Shown: positions 32,550 to 44,135 of the stretch, piece after piece | How the letters are laid out: each line of letters starts with the position of its first letter | How positions within the stretch are numbered: the stretch's first letter is position 1 | NCBI GenBank assembly: GCA_030847615.1 | Contig: JAUMIR010000004.1 | Span: 71,207,001 to 71,271,000, forward strand | Reading direction: 5' to 3' | DNA from: Gambelia wislizenii | Taxonomy: Eukaryota; Chordata; Lepidosauria; Squamata; Crotaphytidae | Length of the DNA stretch: 64,000 nucleotides | Made by a program: the position numbers and the translations under genes | Notes under the pieces: model-generated | What the model saw: the letters and a program-made list of their open reading frames with translations, nothing else | Told to the model about the DNA's origin: nothing | The model's database searches: none

Positions 32550-33790
32550 CAAAAGCTTATGCTGCTTTGAGTCCCAAATTGGGGCGGGGGAAGTGGGATA
32601 GAAGTAAAGACAATGAGGATGATGGTGATGATGATACCTTTAAATCAGGAGGTTTACTCCGGGTAACAGGATGGGATGGCGGGTTTGGATTGGAGGCCCC
32701 CAAATCTGACTGGGTTGCAGCTGAATCCCCGGGTTTGGTATCCATGGTGGGCAGGTTGGGAGCATCTTCAGCCCCGGCAGAGTCTTCCTCTGGCTGCTGC
32801 AGCTCATCAGATGTGTACCTCTTCATGCTGGGGGAGAGGTCGAGCTCACTCTCTGGCTTCTTGAAAGCGCCCAAGATCCAAAGGGGGGAATTGGGGGGGG
32901 CGAGAAGGGGAAGAGCAAAGAAAAGACACCGCCTGGTTAGCAGGGGAGGCTGAAGTTCCTTTCACCTGTGAGATGCCGGGAGGCAGGCAGGCAGGCCGGA
33001 GGGAGGAGCTGGGGAGGGCAAGGGAGCCTCCCTCCCAACTCCTTGCCTTGGCGAGCAAGAGTGGCACAGCCACAGCGTCGCAGGGGGTCCCTCCCGACTG
33101 ACTCCCCGCCCAAACTTCGGCGCCTGAGTTGCGAGGGTAGCGGTGGTGGGGTGCGGGACTGGCGCGCCTTTGCCCGGGGCCCCTTCCTTCCCCTCCTCGC
33201 CATGCACTCCCCACTCACTGGTCAGGCAAGCGAAAGAGCGCGCCGGCTCTGGCAGTCTCGCCCGGCGGCCAGTGCCCTTCGGAGGGGAGCATCTCTTCTC
33301 CCTTTCCTTTCAATACGGGCTGGCTGGGCTGGCTGGGCTGGCGGCTGCCCCCCTGGTGCCGAAGAGCCCCCCGTCCGCCGCTCCTGCCCAGAGCTGCTTC
33401 CAGAGCGACTCCCTCAGCCGAACCCACCCAAACCTCAGCGAGCCGGCTTGATGGCCAGAGACTGACAGCCGGGCCTGGCCAATCAGAAGGGAAGACCGAT
33501 CTGGAGAGCGGGCGACGGCCTGCACCCCCCTCGTCCCCGCCCGCCTTCCCCAGGCTTGGTTGGCCGGTGGCTCCTCGCCTCCGCCCCGCCCGCGGCCCAG
33601 GAGCTGTCGAGAGGCGGTGGTGCTGCACTGGCTGCGGCTTTGCAGGGCAAGCGGGCGCTCGCCTGGCAGCCGGGCGGGCCAACTCTGCTGGCCAGCACTC
33701 GCCAACTCCTCCTCCTCCTCCTTTGGAGCCCCCTCCCCTCCCTCGCCTCGCCCTCCTTCGCGGGATGGGCCTGGTCCTCATACCAGCCAT
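32550..33790 (-). promoter_or_regulatory. CpG-rich promoter region
   Basis: About 1.2 kb that is strikingly GC- and CpG-rich against AT-rich surroundings, as in a vertebrate CpG-island promoter. Long overlapping ORFs on both strands here reflect composition. Orientation is inferred from the minus-strand exon candidate at its left edge. Confidence 0.7.
32638..32826 (-). CDS. Candidate first coding exon, unknown gene (63 codons)
   Basis: The minus-strand frame starts at ATG (32826) giving MKRYTSDELQQPEEDSAG and ends at AAG just before GTATCATC, a plausible donor in phase 0. The peptide is acidic and rich in S/P/D, likely disordered, with no domain I recognise. It sits at the downstream edge of the CpG block, as a first exon should. 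A longer frame upstream of the ATG (PESELDLSP...) is open, so translation could start earlier or this could be an internal part of the exon. The rest of the gene would lie to the left; no other exon was identified. Confidence 0.45.
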
Positions 33791-33904
33791 CCCATTGCCA
33801 TGGGAACGCCTCCCACCATCATCAGCTACCTAGTCACCAAGAGCCTTCCCTGTCTTTGTAGTTTCACCAAAGGAATCTGTTCCAGCTTTATAGCACTAGC
33901 TTGT

Positions 33905-35480
33905 CCTCTATTATTATTATTTTAAAAATTCTTTATTGAAGACCAAATGTTACAAACAATAGGAAGATCAAGGGAAGTATTAGTGCCACTTTGGATAAAC
34001 CTCAGCTGAAATACTGTGTCCAGTTCTGGGCACCACAATTCCAGAAAGGTATGGACAAGCTGGAACCTGTTCTGTGGAGGGCGGCCAAAGTGGTTTGCAG
34101 ATGACACCAAATTAGGAGGGGTAGCGAATACTCCAGAGGACAGGATCACAATTCAGAATGATCTGAACTGATTAGAAAGCTGGGCCGAAACTAACCAAAT
34201 GAATTTCAACAGGGAGAAATGTAGGATACTACACTTGGGCAAGAAAAATAGAATGCACAGATATAGGATGGGCAGCATTTGGCTTGATGGCAGTACATGC
34301 AAAAGGGATCTAGGAGTCTTAGCGGACCACAAGCTGAACATGAGTCAGCAGTGTGATGCAACAGCTAAAAAGAAATGCAATTCTAGACTGCATCAATAGG
34401 AGTATAGGGTCCAGATCAAGGGAAGTAATAGTACCACTCTATTCTGCTTTGGTTGGACCTCACCAGGAATACTGTGTCCAGTTCTGGGCACCACAGCTCA
34501 AGAAGGATATTGACAAGCTGGAATGTGTCTAGAGGAAGGTGACAAGAATTGTAAAAGGTCTGGAAGCCAAGCCCTACGAGGAGCAGCTTAGGGAGCTGGG
34601 TATGTTTAGCCTGGAGAAGAGGAGGTTAAGAGGGACATGATAGCCATGTTTAAATACAGTATTTAAAGGGATGTCATACTGAGGATGGAGCAAGCTTGTT
34701 TTCTGCTGCTCCAGAGACTAGGACACAGAGCAGTGGGTTCAAACTACAGATAAAGAAATTCCACCTAAACATTAGGAAGAACATCCTGACAGTAAGAGCT
34801 GTTTGGAAGTGGAATACCCTGCCTCAGAGTGTGGTGGAGTCTCCTTCTTTGGAGGTTTTTAAACAGAGGCTGGATGGCCATTTGCCAGGAATGCTTTGAT
34901 TGGGTATACCTGCAGAGCAGGGAGTTGGATTAGATGGCTCTTGTGGTCTCTTCCAACTCTATGATCCTATGATTCTAAGTCAAAAATGGGAAAGGGGATA
35001 GGAAAGGAAAAGCCAAACAATTGTAAGGAGCAGGAAAGGGAGTAGGGAGGGAAAGAACACAAACAAATCTTACAAACAGCATGGGTAAAAATAATGGATG
35101 TGAGCACAGAGACCAGAAATCATATTTATTCAGCACAGGTTTCAATTAGTATAGCCCAAGGATCTGAAGCATCTTTGCAAAAATGAAGGCGATGAAGTGG
35201 TGGCTTGATCTGTGTTGCTCTATTGTTAACATAATCTACAAAAGGAAACCAAGTTTCCTGAAACAGCTCCATTCACAGTCTATTGTTTACCCTTGCCATA
35301 GTGCGTGTCAATTTTTCCATAAGTAAGGTATCCCATATTCTCCCTCACCAGCTTTCCAGTGTGCAGCCCCCTGTCTTCCAATATCTGGCTATTTCCAGCC
35401 TGGTAGCCCCAAGAAAGGAAGAGGAGAAGTCTGTGTCATAAATTTTTGTTTTCATTATTTTTGTGTGCACGCATACATTC
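33905..35480 (-). repeat. Unclassified repeat, possible L1 3' region, split by CR1
   Basis: On the minus strand, sequence from about 35480 leads to AATAAAGAATTTTTAAAATAATAATAATA at 33935-33905, a polyadenylation-signal-like end with an A-rich tail. A CR1 (33961-34977) interrupts it. Assignment to L1 is weak. Confidence 0.3.
33961..34977 (+). mobile_element. CR1 with rearranged order
   Basis: 33961-34095 corresponds to the SRSREV...[12 protein letters not shown] part of CR1 RT. 34096-34977 then starts again further upstream (FADDTKLGG) and runs to the complete 3' tail (CTATGATCCTATGATTCTA). So a late segment precedes an early one, by two insertions or a rearranged copy. Stops are frequent. 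Confidence 0.85.
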
Positions 35481-36514
35481 CTGTCACATATCCAGTTCCT
35501 TTCATTTTTCTGTTTCCCTTTTTTTAACTACCCCACCCCACTGTCACTCAAGAAAGGAAAGGAGCTCCTTACTTACTATATAACCTAGCATAGGCCTAAT
35601 GCTGCCACCCTATATGCCAGGGATGGGCAGTCTTTGACATTTCTTGGGCAGCAAAGAATCACACCAGTGCATTTGTGCACCCACATAAATTACATTCACC
35701 CAAAGGAAGTAAGGTCCACTGAACTAAATAGGGCTTTTTTATTGTTGGTTGGTTTGTTAAATTTGTGTTCTGTCTTTTTACTTAAGGATGCTCATACTTT
35801 CCTAAGTAGACATTTATAGGAACTATGTATCACACTCTATGCCTCTCTTGTAGTACTACTACTCTACTCCTAGTGGCATTGTTTCTTTAAGCTAGGAGTG
35901 TGCAGAGCACAGGAGTCACCCAGACCCTGCCAAAATCATATAATTAATACTTGACTTTTAGAAAATCATATGTTAACTTAAAAGCTTTGTATATTTTTCT
36001 TCAAGATGTTTCTAGTGTCCCACTCATATTATCCTCATATGGGACCCATGAGGCAGGTTAAATTGGGCCTACTCCTGAGTAAGTGTATATAGCAGGAGTG
36101 GGAAACCTGTGGGCCTCCAGACACCACAGGTTCGAGGTGGAGCTCATCCTGCAATAGTGATGAAGTCGTCCCCCCGGACCCTCCAGCTCAAGCCAGAGGA
36201 CACAGGCATCTCCAGATAATCTTGTACAACAGCTCCAACACCATTGCTGTGCTCCCCTCCCTCATGTATAGGATTGAGTCCAAAAATATTTTTGGCATAA
36301 TCCTATACAAATAGGAGAAACAGCACAATCTCACCACAGTTAGTTATGTCTACTCCCAGGTAGGAGGGTATATGATGACAATTATTTTCACTTAAAGAAG
36401 AGGAAAAAAATCCCTTTAAATTCCACAAGTAACCCACCCCTCCCTCCAAGCATTCTTTCCAAATCAGTGTTCTTTCTGCAGAGAGAGAGATTTTTCCTTC
36501 TCCTTCAAAATTAA
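35481..36514. other. No gene; one hAT-like end
   Basis: AGCAGGAGTGGGAAACCTGTGGGCCTCCAGAC at 36091-36122 is a hAT MITE terminus (CAGGGGTGGGAAACCTGTGG class). Otherwise nothing recognised. Confidence 0.4.
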
Positions 36515-36659
36515 ATTACTTTTTTATTTTTTATAATTATTCTTTATTAGTTTTAATACAGACAATCTAATCAACATTCATAAAAAAGAAAACAAAAACA
36601 AAAAAGAAGAAAAAAGAAAACCATATAATACAGTAATAGATGTGCATATATATACAGTA

Positions 36660-37083
36660 TATATACTCTCTCTGGCTTTTCTTTGCAAATGAAGATTCAG
36701 GAAGGACTCATCCCGCACTCTCTGCAATCGCACTGATGACTGAAAAGGCCAATCCGAGATAAACAAGTCCGGTTGTAGAAAGCACAGCAGAAGGTCTCCT
36801 TGGGTGATGTTTCTGGGTTGTGATTCTTTCTGCGTTGTCGTTTCTTTGGACTGGATGGCCCTTGTGGTCTCTTCCAACTCTATGATTCTATGATTCTCTT
36901 CAAGACTTGTTCGGCATGAATTCTTAAATAAGGCTGCAGCATTGTGGATAGTGCGTCTCCATGCCTCCCAATGTGAGGCCAGGGCGGACCATTGTTGGTG
37001 ATCAATTTGGCCGAGCCTGAGATGTTGTTTCAGGGAGTCCTTGTATCACTTTTTTGGAGCACCCCTCTTTCGCTGACCCGTGG
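36660..37083 (-). mobile_element. Zinc-finger-tailed LINE 3' fragment nested in L1
   Basis: Inverse of the 15680-16011 region: it starts with CTCTCTCTGGCTTTTC (tail) and runs to CGGGTCAGCG on the minus strand. TATATATAC repeats occur on both sides and may be target duplication. It is itself interrupted by a 51-bp CR1. Confidence 0.85.
36847..36897 (+). mobile_element. Ultra-short CR1 insertion, 51 bp
   Basis: GGACTGGATGGCCCTTGTGG to ATGATTCTATGATTCT: just the CR1 3' end, placed cleanly between GTCGTTTCT and CTTCAAGAC, which are contiguous in the uninterrupted copy near 51585. Confidence 0.85.
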
Positions 37084-38048
37084 CAATATATATATACAAA
37101 CACACACATACAGTACAACTAATCTAAGCTAAAATTCAGACACAATACTACAATACTAATAAACAATACTAAGAGAGTAAAGTAAGACTAAAAACTGAAA
37201 CCATAAATATGAACTAGCAAATACACTAAACACTAATTAAATAAAACACAAAGGAACTCTGACCTCCCCAGTCCAATATGTAATGAAAAAAGAAATTACA
37301 TGAGCATCATCCATATACAATTCTAAGTGAAACTCATTTTCTCCAGTTTCACTAACTAGATCTCTTTTATCTTGATTAAATCTCTTTTTACATTGTAAGT
37401 AAGAAAACCAATTGAAATGTTTCCCTTCCTTAAGAAGTGTCTTTTGATTTAAGGTCCCATATGTCATTTTAAAAGTACAAAGTATTGTCATAAAACAACT
37501 GTTTCTTATTTTTGACCCATTATTTCCTAATGAAAGCTTCTTAAGGTGAGGTGGCTAGTGTTATGTTGAGGGAAAGCCTCTGCTTATATTTATACCAAAC
37601 TTGTATAAAAAGCTTCCTAATACAATGATTTTTAAATTCTGAATTTGTCTTAACTTTATCATACCAGAGATAACTATGCCACCCAAATCTTAGCTCATAA
37701 TCTTCAAGTTCGAAAAGTCTCTCATCTTGAAGCAAAATCCATTCCTTCAATCATACAAAACAACAGGCATCATAATACAGTTTGAAATCCAGAAGTCCCA
37801 GATCACCCCATTCTTTAGCATCATATAATATTTTAATTTTTATTCTGGGTGTCTTTGGCTGCCAGACAAATCTGGAAATTTCTTTCTGCCATTACATAAA
37901 AAGTATTCCACTTCTTGTAATGGGGATCATTTGGTAGTAAAATAATAGTCTTGGCAATACATTTGCTTTTATTACTGTGATTTCCCCCATTTAAATTTAA
38001 ATTTAAATTTCACCATTTTTCCAAGTTTCTTTTAATTTATTTTCAAAT

Positions 38049-38152
38049 CTTTTCATAGTTATTTTGACTATGAAAACATTATTCTTTGCAACTATGAAAC
38101 CTTTTCATAGTTATTTTGACTATGAAAACATTATTCTTTGCAATTATGACTC
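38049..38152. repeat. 52-bp tandem duplication inside L1
   Basis: CTTTTCATAGTTATTTTGAC begins both units (38049 and 38101), nearly identical. Confidence 0.85.
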
Positions 38153-38333
38153 CCAGATATTTAGTCTCCTTTTTTCCACTTTCAAAGTAGAAAGAACAGT
38201 TTACTCATTTCCCTTTTCTGGAAACACATTTTTAGTCAACAATTTTGTTTTATCACCATTCACTTGAAATTCAGAACATGCCTTAAACCCCTATATATTT
38301 TCTAAAAGCGCCTTTATTGAATCCAATGTCATT

Positions 38334-38376
38334 ATATGCAGGTGATCTTGTCATTATCACAAGATCACCTGCATAT
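38334..38376. repeat. Perfect 18-bp-arm hairpin in L1 RT core
   Basis: The arm ATGCAGGTGATCTTGT is followed after the 7-nt loop CATTATC by its exact inverse. It lies immediately beside the YADD-equivalent codons of the L1 RT. Confidence 0.85.
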
Positions 38377-39127
38377 GCCCTCAGTTTATACTGTTTTTAA
38401 ATCCTTACTCCATAAATTCTGTCACCTTGTCTGATATCTCTCAATTAACTCTTCGATGCCAAAAGAAAAAGCAAAGGTGAGAGGGGACATCCCTGTCTAG
38501 TTCCCCTGTGTATCTCAATCAGAGTTGTTGCATTACCATTTACTAAAAGACTTTTTGAACTGAGTATATAATCTTTATAGCCCAGATAATGTTTTCTCCA
38601 AAGTCAGTTCTCTCCAATTCTTGAAATAGATAATTCCAAGAAATATTGTCAAATGTTTTCTCTGCATCTAGAAAAATCAAAACAGTCTTTTTCTCATGGT
38701 GATATTACAAATATTCAATAATATCCAAGACTGTTCTTACATTACTCTTTTATTGTCTTTTTGGCAGAAATCCACTCTGATTCCCATGAATACGGTGAGA
38801 TATGCTTCCTCAATCTGTTTGCCAAAACAGTAGTAAACATCGTATAGTCATTGTTTAATAATGAAATTCCTTGTTAGTGTTTAATCTGTATCTTCTTTCT
38901 GAATCACTGTAATATAGGCATTTCTAAAAAAGTCTGGTATCTTTCCTTTTCCTAATAATTCATCACACATCATCTTGGATGGTTGAAGTTATTCGTTTTT
39001 GAATTTCTTATAACATACTGCAGATAGTCCATTTGGGCCTGAAATTTTTCCTACTTTTGTCTTTTTGATTGCCTTGTTAAGCTCCATAAATATCTATTAA
39101 ATGCATGATCTTGCCATTCCCATAGAT

Positions 39128-39176
39128 TCACACAAAAGTTGACTTGATGGCAGTTAACAACAACAAAAACAACACA
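39128..39176 (+). mobile_element. SINE/L2-like 3' tail fragment
   Basis: GTTGACTTGATGGCAGTTAACAACAACAAAAACAAC is the terminal part of the ACAACA-tailed SINE family. Confidence 0.5.
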
Positions 39177-39976
39177 GTCTAGTGGATTCAACAGTTTGGA
39201 ATAGATTTGTCTGAGGATAACAGCTCTGAAGAAACATAATCCCCTAAACCGCCACGCTGGGATAGGTGGAGCAACTTTCATCCCTTGAAAGTCACTAGAA
39301 TCTGAAGTAGTTTGAAATAAGCAATAGAGAAGAGGACAGCGAAAGGAGAAAAAACAAAACAAAATGAAAGAGGATGGAGACAAAAAGGGGGTACTGAAAG
39401 ATATGAGCAATTTCAATAATTTAAAGATTATATTTAATAGACGTAAAATACTGCATTAGAGGTGTATTAAAACTGACAGCAGAAGTACATATGGGATATT
39501 AGAGGTTGGGGAAGGAATCTGCATTTAAATTACTCATACGGGTCATAGGACTAGGGAAGTAAAGGAAATTAGTATTAATTAGAAGTGAGGGGGGAGAGGG
39601 TCAATATATAAGTAGTTAATGTGAAGAATCACAAGGTGGAGATGGAAGAGAGAAGAGAGTAAAGTAGGTGATGAAGGTGTGTGTAACTGTGAAGGTGGGA
39701 AAAGGAGTGTGTAAGAAGGAATGAAGAAAGGGAAAGAGGAGAAGTTCAAGTGAAAGGTGTTAGAAGATGATAAAAGGGAAGAAGGTAGAGGGTATGTTAT
39801 ATATGTGTGTAATATGATAGATACTTTAAATGTTATACAATATATACAACACATAATATATATAATATATGATACATGTGTAAAATTTGATTAGATAATT
39901 AAGTAATAGCTATGTATAGATGATCAACTATGTATAGAAAATCAAGCATAATTATGTAAATAAGTTGATTATTAAT
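39177..39976. other. Purine-rich unknown sequence
   Basis: No gene. It contains the source (39576-39660) of a segment copied into the neighbouring CR1. The low-complexity S/P ORF on minus is not credible. Confidence 0.4.
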
Positions 39977-40281
39977 CATAGAATCATAGAATTGTAGAGT
40001 TGGAAGAGACCACGAGGGCCATCCAGTCCAACCCCCTGCCATGCAGGAATACACAATTAAAGCATCCCTGACATCCAGCCTCTGTTTAAAGACCTCCAAG
40101 GAAGGAGACCCCACCACACTCCGAGGGAGTGTGTTCCACGGCCGAACAGCTCTTAATTAGAAGTGAGGGGGGAGAGGGTCAATATATAAGTAGTTAATGT
40201 GAAGAATCACAAGGTGGAGATGGAAGAAGAAGAGAGTTCCTCCTAATGTTGAGATGGAATCTCTGTTCCTGGAGCTTGCTG
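39977..40281 (-). mobile_element. CR1 3' fragment carrying a templated insert
   Basis: Minus-strand CR1 3' end (39977-40152 and 40237-40281). Between GAACAGCTCTTA and TTCCTCCTAATG, where relatives have only about 10 bases, lies an 84-bp block copied from 39576-39660. Confidence 0.85.
40153..40236. repeat. Near-identical copy of 39576-39660
   Basis: TTAATTAGAAGTGAGGGGGG starts both copies; they differ by about two bases near the GGAAGA(GA)AGAAGAG end. Same orientation, 577 bp apart. Confidence 0.9.
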
Positions 40282-40575
40282 CTATTATCATTAGAACTGC
40301 TATTATCATTAATAAAAATATATATGAAAAAAGTCACTAGAGTCCATTAGAATGAGTCTGTAAAGGGCAATTCTGACTGCCGCCATAAAGGAATTTGATC
40401 AGGACTGGTCCTAACATGCAACAAGCTAACACAAGCTGCTTTGGGTGGCAGAAAATAACCAGAAAGATTAAGGCAGGCACTGGTTTCTAAATTGTGCACC
40501 AATACTTTTCACACTATGACACATCTATTCAAAAGTAAATCCTAGTGATTTCAGTGAGGTTTATTCCCAGTTAAG

Positions 40576-41333
40576 TACAGTTGGCCCTCTGTATCCATGG
40601 AGTCTATATCCACGGATTCAACTGTCCATGGTTTGAAAATATCCCTCCCCCCGCCAATCCAAAAAGTAAATCTTGATTTTTGCCATTTATATAAGGGACA
40701 CCATTTTACTCCAGCAATAGAGAGCAGTGTTATGCCTCGATAGTTTGAGCAATCGGATTTTGCTCCTTTTTTCTTGTACAGGGTGATGATGACTTCATCT
40801 CGGAGATCTGATGGCAGTTCCCCTTTTTCCCAGCAATTCACAAGGAGTTCGTGGAATTTATCATGGAGTACATGACCTCCGTGTTTCCAAACTTCAGGTG
40901 GGATTCCATAAATCCCAGCTGCCTTGCCGTTTTTCATCTGAATGGTCCATCCTGGCCTCACATCAGGAGGCATGGAGACGCACTATCCACAATGCTGCAG
41001 CCTTATTTGAGACTCATGCCGAGCAAGTCTTGAAGAGAAACGACAACGCAGAAAGAATCATAACCCAGAAACATCACCCAAGGAGACCTTCTGCTGTGCT
41101 TTCTGCAACCGGACTTGTTTATCTTGGCTTGGCCTTTTTAGTCATCAGCACGCTTGCAGAAAGCACGGGATTAGTCCTTCCTGAATCTTCATTTGTGAAG
41201 AAAAAGCCAGAGAGACCGTTTTACTATGCCATTGTATATACTCTAAGGGGGCTTGAGCATCCATGGATTTTGGTATCCACAGAGGCAGGGTGTCATGAAA
41301 CCAAACCCCGGGAGATACCAAGGCCCCACTGTA
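40576..41333. mobile_element. Tigger-like MITE split by a LINE
   Basis: Ends TACAGTTGGCCCTCTGTATCC and AAGGCCCCACTGTA with TA borders. The interior is cut at CCATTTTACT by the LINE at 40711-41218. Confidence 0.8.
40711..41218. mobile_element. LINE with 5' inversion (zinc-finger-tailed family)
   Basis: 40945-41218 is the plus-strand 3' end (LASHQEAWRRT... to AAAAAGCCAGAGAG). 40711-40944 is an earlier RT segment of the same family in the opposite orientation; its minus-strand ORF shows NGKAAGIYGIPPEVWKHGG and SNYRGITLLSIAG. TTTTACT flanks the whole block (40704-40710 and 41219-41225), so it is one insertion. Confidence 0.85.
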
Positions 41334-43304
41334 TATATAGCAGGGAAGGCCAACTTCCAAAGGTGATGGCTGCTTCCCCCCCCCAATCCACTGGGGGCAA
41401 TATCATGTAGCTGAATGTGTGTTAGTGTATTGTGTGGGGGTGGGAAACAGCAACAACACCTCCCCCCCTTTTCTTTGAAACAAAGCACATGGGGTGCTAC
41501 TGGAAGTGGAATAAATCTTGAAAATGAACTGGCTGTGTCTTGCATGTCTTGTTTTAAATATATGTCACACTTTTTTGCCATGGATGTGGGTACATTCAGT
41601 GGCAAGGGTTCAAAAATGGGGAGAAGGGGAGTATAGGCCACATGCTGACTAATCATGTAGTTTTGTAGATTTACTATGCATCCCAGCTCAAACATAGGTC
41701 TCTCTGGTTTCAGTGGGAGGTAGAAGATGATTTAGGATTATAACCATAAATTGTTTACCCTAGCATGGGGATGGAACCACTTAGTGCTCTGCTTCAGGCA
41801 GCACAGTGTCTTAGAACAGCTCTTGGTTTGATATGGTAGTAACTCCTGTTATGACAACCAAAGGGCACAAACTTCTAGGCTTTTTATAAGATTTCCCCTG
41901 CTGTCTTTTTTCTCCTGTTACCTACAAAAAAGTTATTCAAAGCTTGAAAACCTACCAAAATTGGCCAAAGAAAAGGTATAATGTTACCTATGCTCGCTCT
42001 CTTATCTCACCTCCTTTCAATCTCCTTTTCATTTAAACTGCTGAAGATGGTCATGATTGAGTGATTAGTAATTAATTTATGAAGAGTGCAATGTAAGTCA
42101 CGTACATTGAAAATATAGTCCTATGAGCAAGAAAATTTCAGTGAAATGTTTAAAAAATAGGGCTAAACATATATATATTTTCTAAGAGCTTAAACTCCTC
42201 AAAGAGTATTAGCATCTTGTGCAGATCATCATAGCCTGTTGTGACCTGTTCTTAGTCAGATCATAAGCTTCTCTGTTTATTTTGATTTTCCCCGCTGAAG
42301 CAAAAACCTCAGTGCTTTTGGCAGCAACTTGATCTGGGGAAAACTAATTAAGGGGTTCATTTCATCATCCTGTATCCATATTACAAGGCTTCAATGCTTT
42401 CAGATAAATTGATTTACTTCCTCGAGACAAAACTATTTTAGCAGACCACAGCTGACTTGTTTCCTCCAAAGGAAAGAGCTGTGATGAAAATGAACCATGA
42501 TGGATACATAAGCTTCTCTCATTTTAGAGTATTTCTGATTTTTGAGCTTTGCAAGTTGTGTCAGCACACACCAGATGTGTTCCAGTAGGTGGTTTCATTG
42601 GCTGGGCTATTTCCGTAAGGAGTTTTTTAAAAAAAAAAAAAAACACCAGACAAAACATGGCTGTAATATATAAGCATATTCATTAGTCTGCATGAGGGCT
42701 AAAACCTTAGAATGCCTGCTACATAATTCACTTTTAAATTCATGGCATTGAGACAGCAGGAGAGCCTACTCCTGCTTGACAGCAATAACATCCCATGAAA
42801 GGGCCTAAGGGACTTTCACTTCATTAAATTGAATAAAAATGCTCTCAGCTTGGAGCTCCTTGACATTGATTTTATGAAAAGTTTAGGACAAGTTGGGTAA
42901 TGCCTTGCCTCAGGGCTACCCAGAGGCAGTGAGCATGCAAAAGTAATTTACCCTAGGCCACAGCAGTGCAAGAAGACCCTTGCCTCACTCAGGTCTTGTG
43001 TTTGCTGTTAACCCCTGACGCCACCACATTTTTTACCAGAGCCCCACCTCCCACATGGATAATTGTAGGTGACAGTGGCAAGCCCCTTCCCCTCCCCAAC
43101 TCCCCTCTTGGACTTGCTCCATCAGTTCAATTGCCCACATCCCTGTTTGGCAATGAGTGACTACAGCAATGTGGGTAGCAACATCTGAGGGCTGGCTGAA
43201 ACTGGACCTTCTCTATCATCATCTCCACATAGCTTTCATAAAGCACCACTGTCTTTTAAATAATCTTATTGTGCATTATCATATATTCATTCTCAGTTAT
43301 TGTC
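41334..43304. other. No recognised feature
   Basis: About 2 kb without coding signal. Short poly-A run near 42630-42643. Confidence 0.4.
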
Positions 43305-43385
43305 AGCCAAATTGGGATCCGGTTGTCAGACAGGCAGGCAGGCTATAAATATTTTAAATAAATAAATAAATAAATATTTTTATTT
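43305..43385 (+). repeat. L2/SINE-like tail and (AAAT)n
   Basis: TTGGGATCCGGTTGTCAGACAGG...CTATAAATATTTTAAATAAATAAATAAATAAA is a typical reptile LINE/SINE 3' end with a tetranucleotide tail. Confidence 0.45.
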
Positions 43386-44135
43386 ATTAGAACACTGACA
43401 GTATGGGAAGTCCCACTCAAGAATGGTTCGTTCTTCTAATTAAAGATTAGTATTTATTATTCATGCATACTTCAGAGCAAAAAGGTAGACAAGTACGTGT
43501 CTTGAAATGCTTCCAGTTTGCAGCTTCCAGTAGAAACAAACAAACAGATTCCTGTCTTTTGAGGCCCACAACATAAAGGTGAAGATAAACAACAGTTTCT
43601 TAGAAAATAGGGTTCAAGTGGATCATTTTGCTTTCTATGGTTTCCACACACATTTCTTCTTACCTGCTATCATTGCTGGGGTGTGTGCAAGTATTTTAAA
43701 CAGTATAAATCCCTTGCAAATTTTGTTTGACTGGAGACAGAAATGAGACCGATGTATGAAACTGACAACCAGAAACACTGCTTGTAAAGTGCCCTCAGCC
43801 TTCAGAAATAATTATTAATCATATTTAGCTTAAATTATCATCTGTGTGGAAGTTGATGTGAATGTATTATGGAATGATTTTTTTCAGTGGACCATAAAAA
43901 AAGTTCCTTCTTCACAACTACACCCAAATACTTGGCTCTCGTCGAAGAACAATCAGAACTCCACATTAGTCTCTCTTAGTTCACACATCATCATCACTGA
44001 TAAAGAAAATCCAGAACTTAGATTCATTTTCTTCTCTATCACTATTCATTTCCTATTATGCCCACAACATATCAGAACACAGAGAAGAGAGGGTAAGTCA
44101 CACAAATTGTGATTGTAAAATTCGTGTTAAAGAAT
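43386..44135. other. No recognised feature
   Basis: No coding or repeat signal. Confidence 0.4.

Larger units (their letters stand above)
36515..39085 (-). mobile_element. L1 LINE, 5'-truncated, with nested insertions
   Basis: The minus-strand translation gives L1 ORF2 pieces: KAIKKTKVGKISGPNGLSA near 39060, DAEKTFDNISW near 38660, and HRGTRQGCPLSPLLF near 38490. After the hairpin region, C-terminal ORFs follow: 37541-37750 (KEWILLQDERLFELEDYELR) and 37237-37491. The catalytic YADD reads YAGD. The element ends in an A-rich tail near 36515-36540. Many stops. A different LINE is inserted at 36660-37083. Confidence 0.8.

Noticed and set aside
32968..33790. Long ORFs on both strands in the GC-rich block
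   Set aside because: Overlapping frames with R/P/G/S-rich, low-complexity products typical of CpG-island sequence; no domain and no splice logic.
39579..39854. 91-codon minus ORF
   Set aside because: Low-complexity translation of purine-rich DNA.
40811..41410. 199-codon plus-strand ORF
   Set aside because: It crosses an inverted LINE segment, the LINE 3' end and the flanking MITE; a chance fusion.
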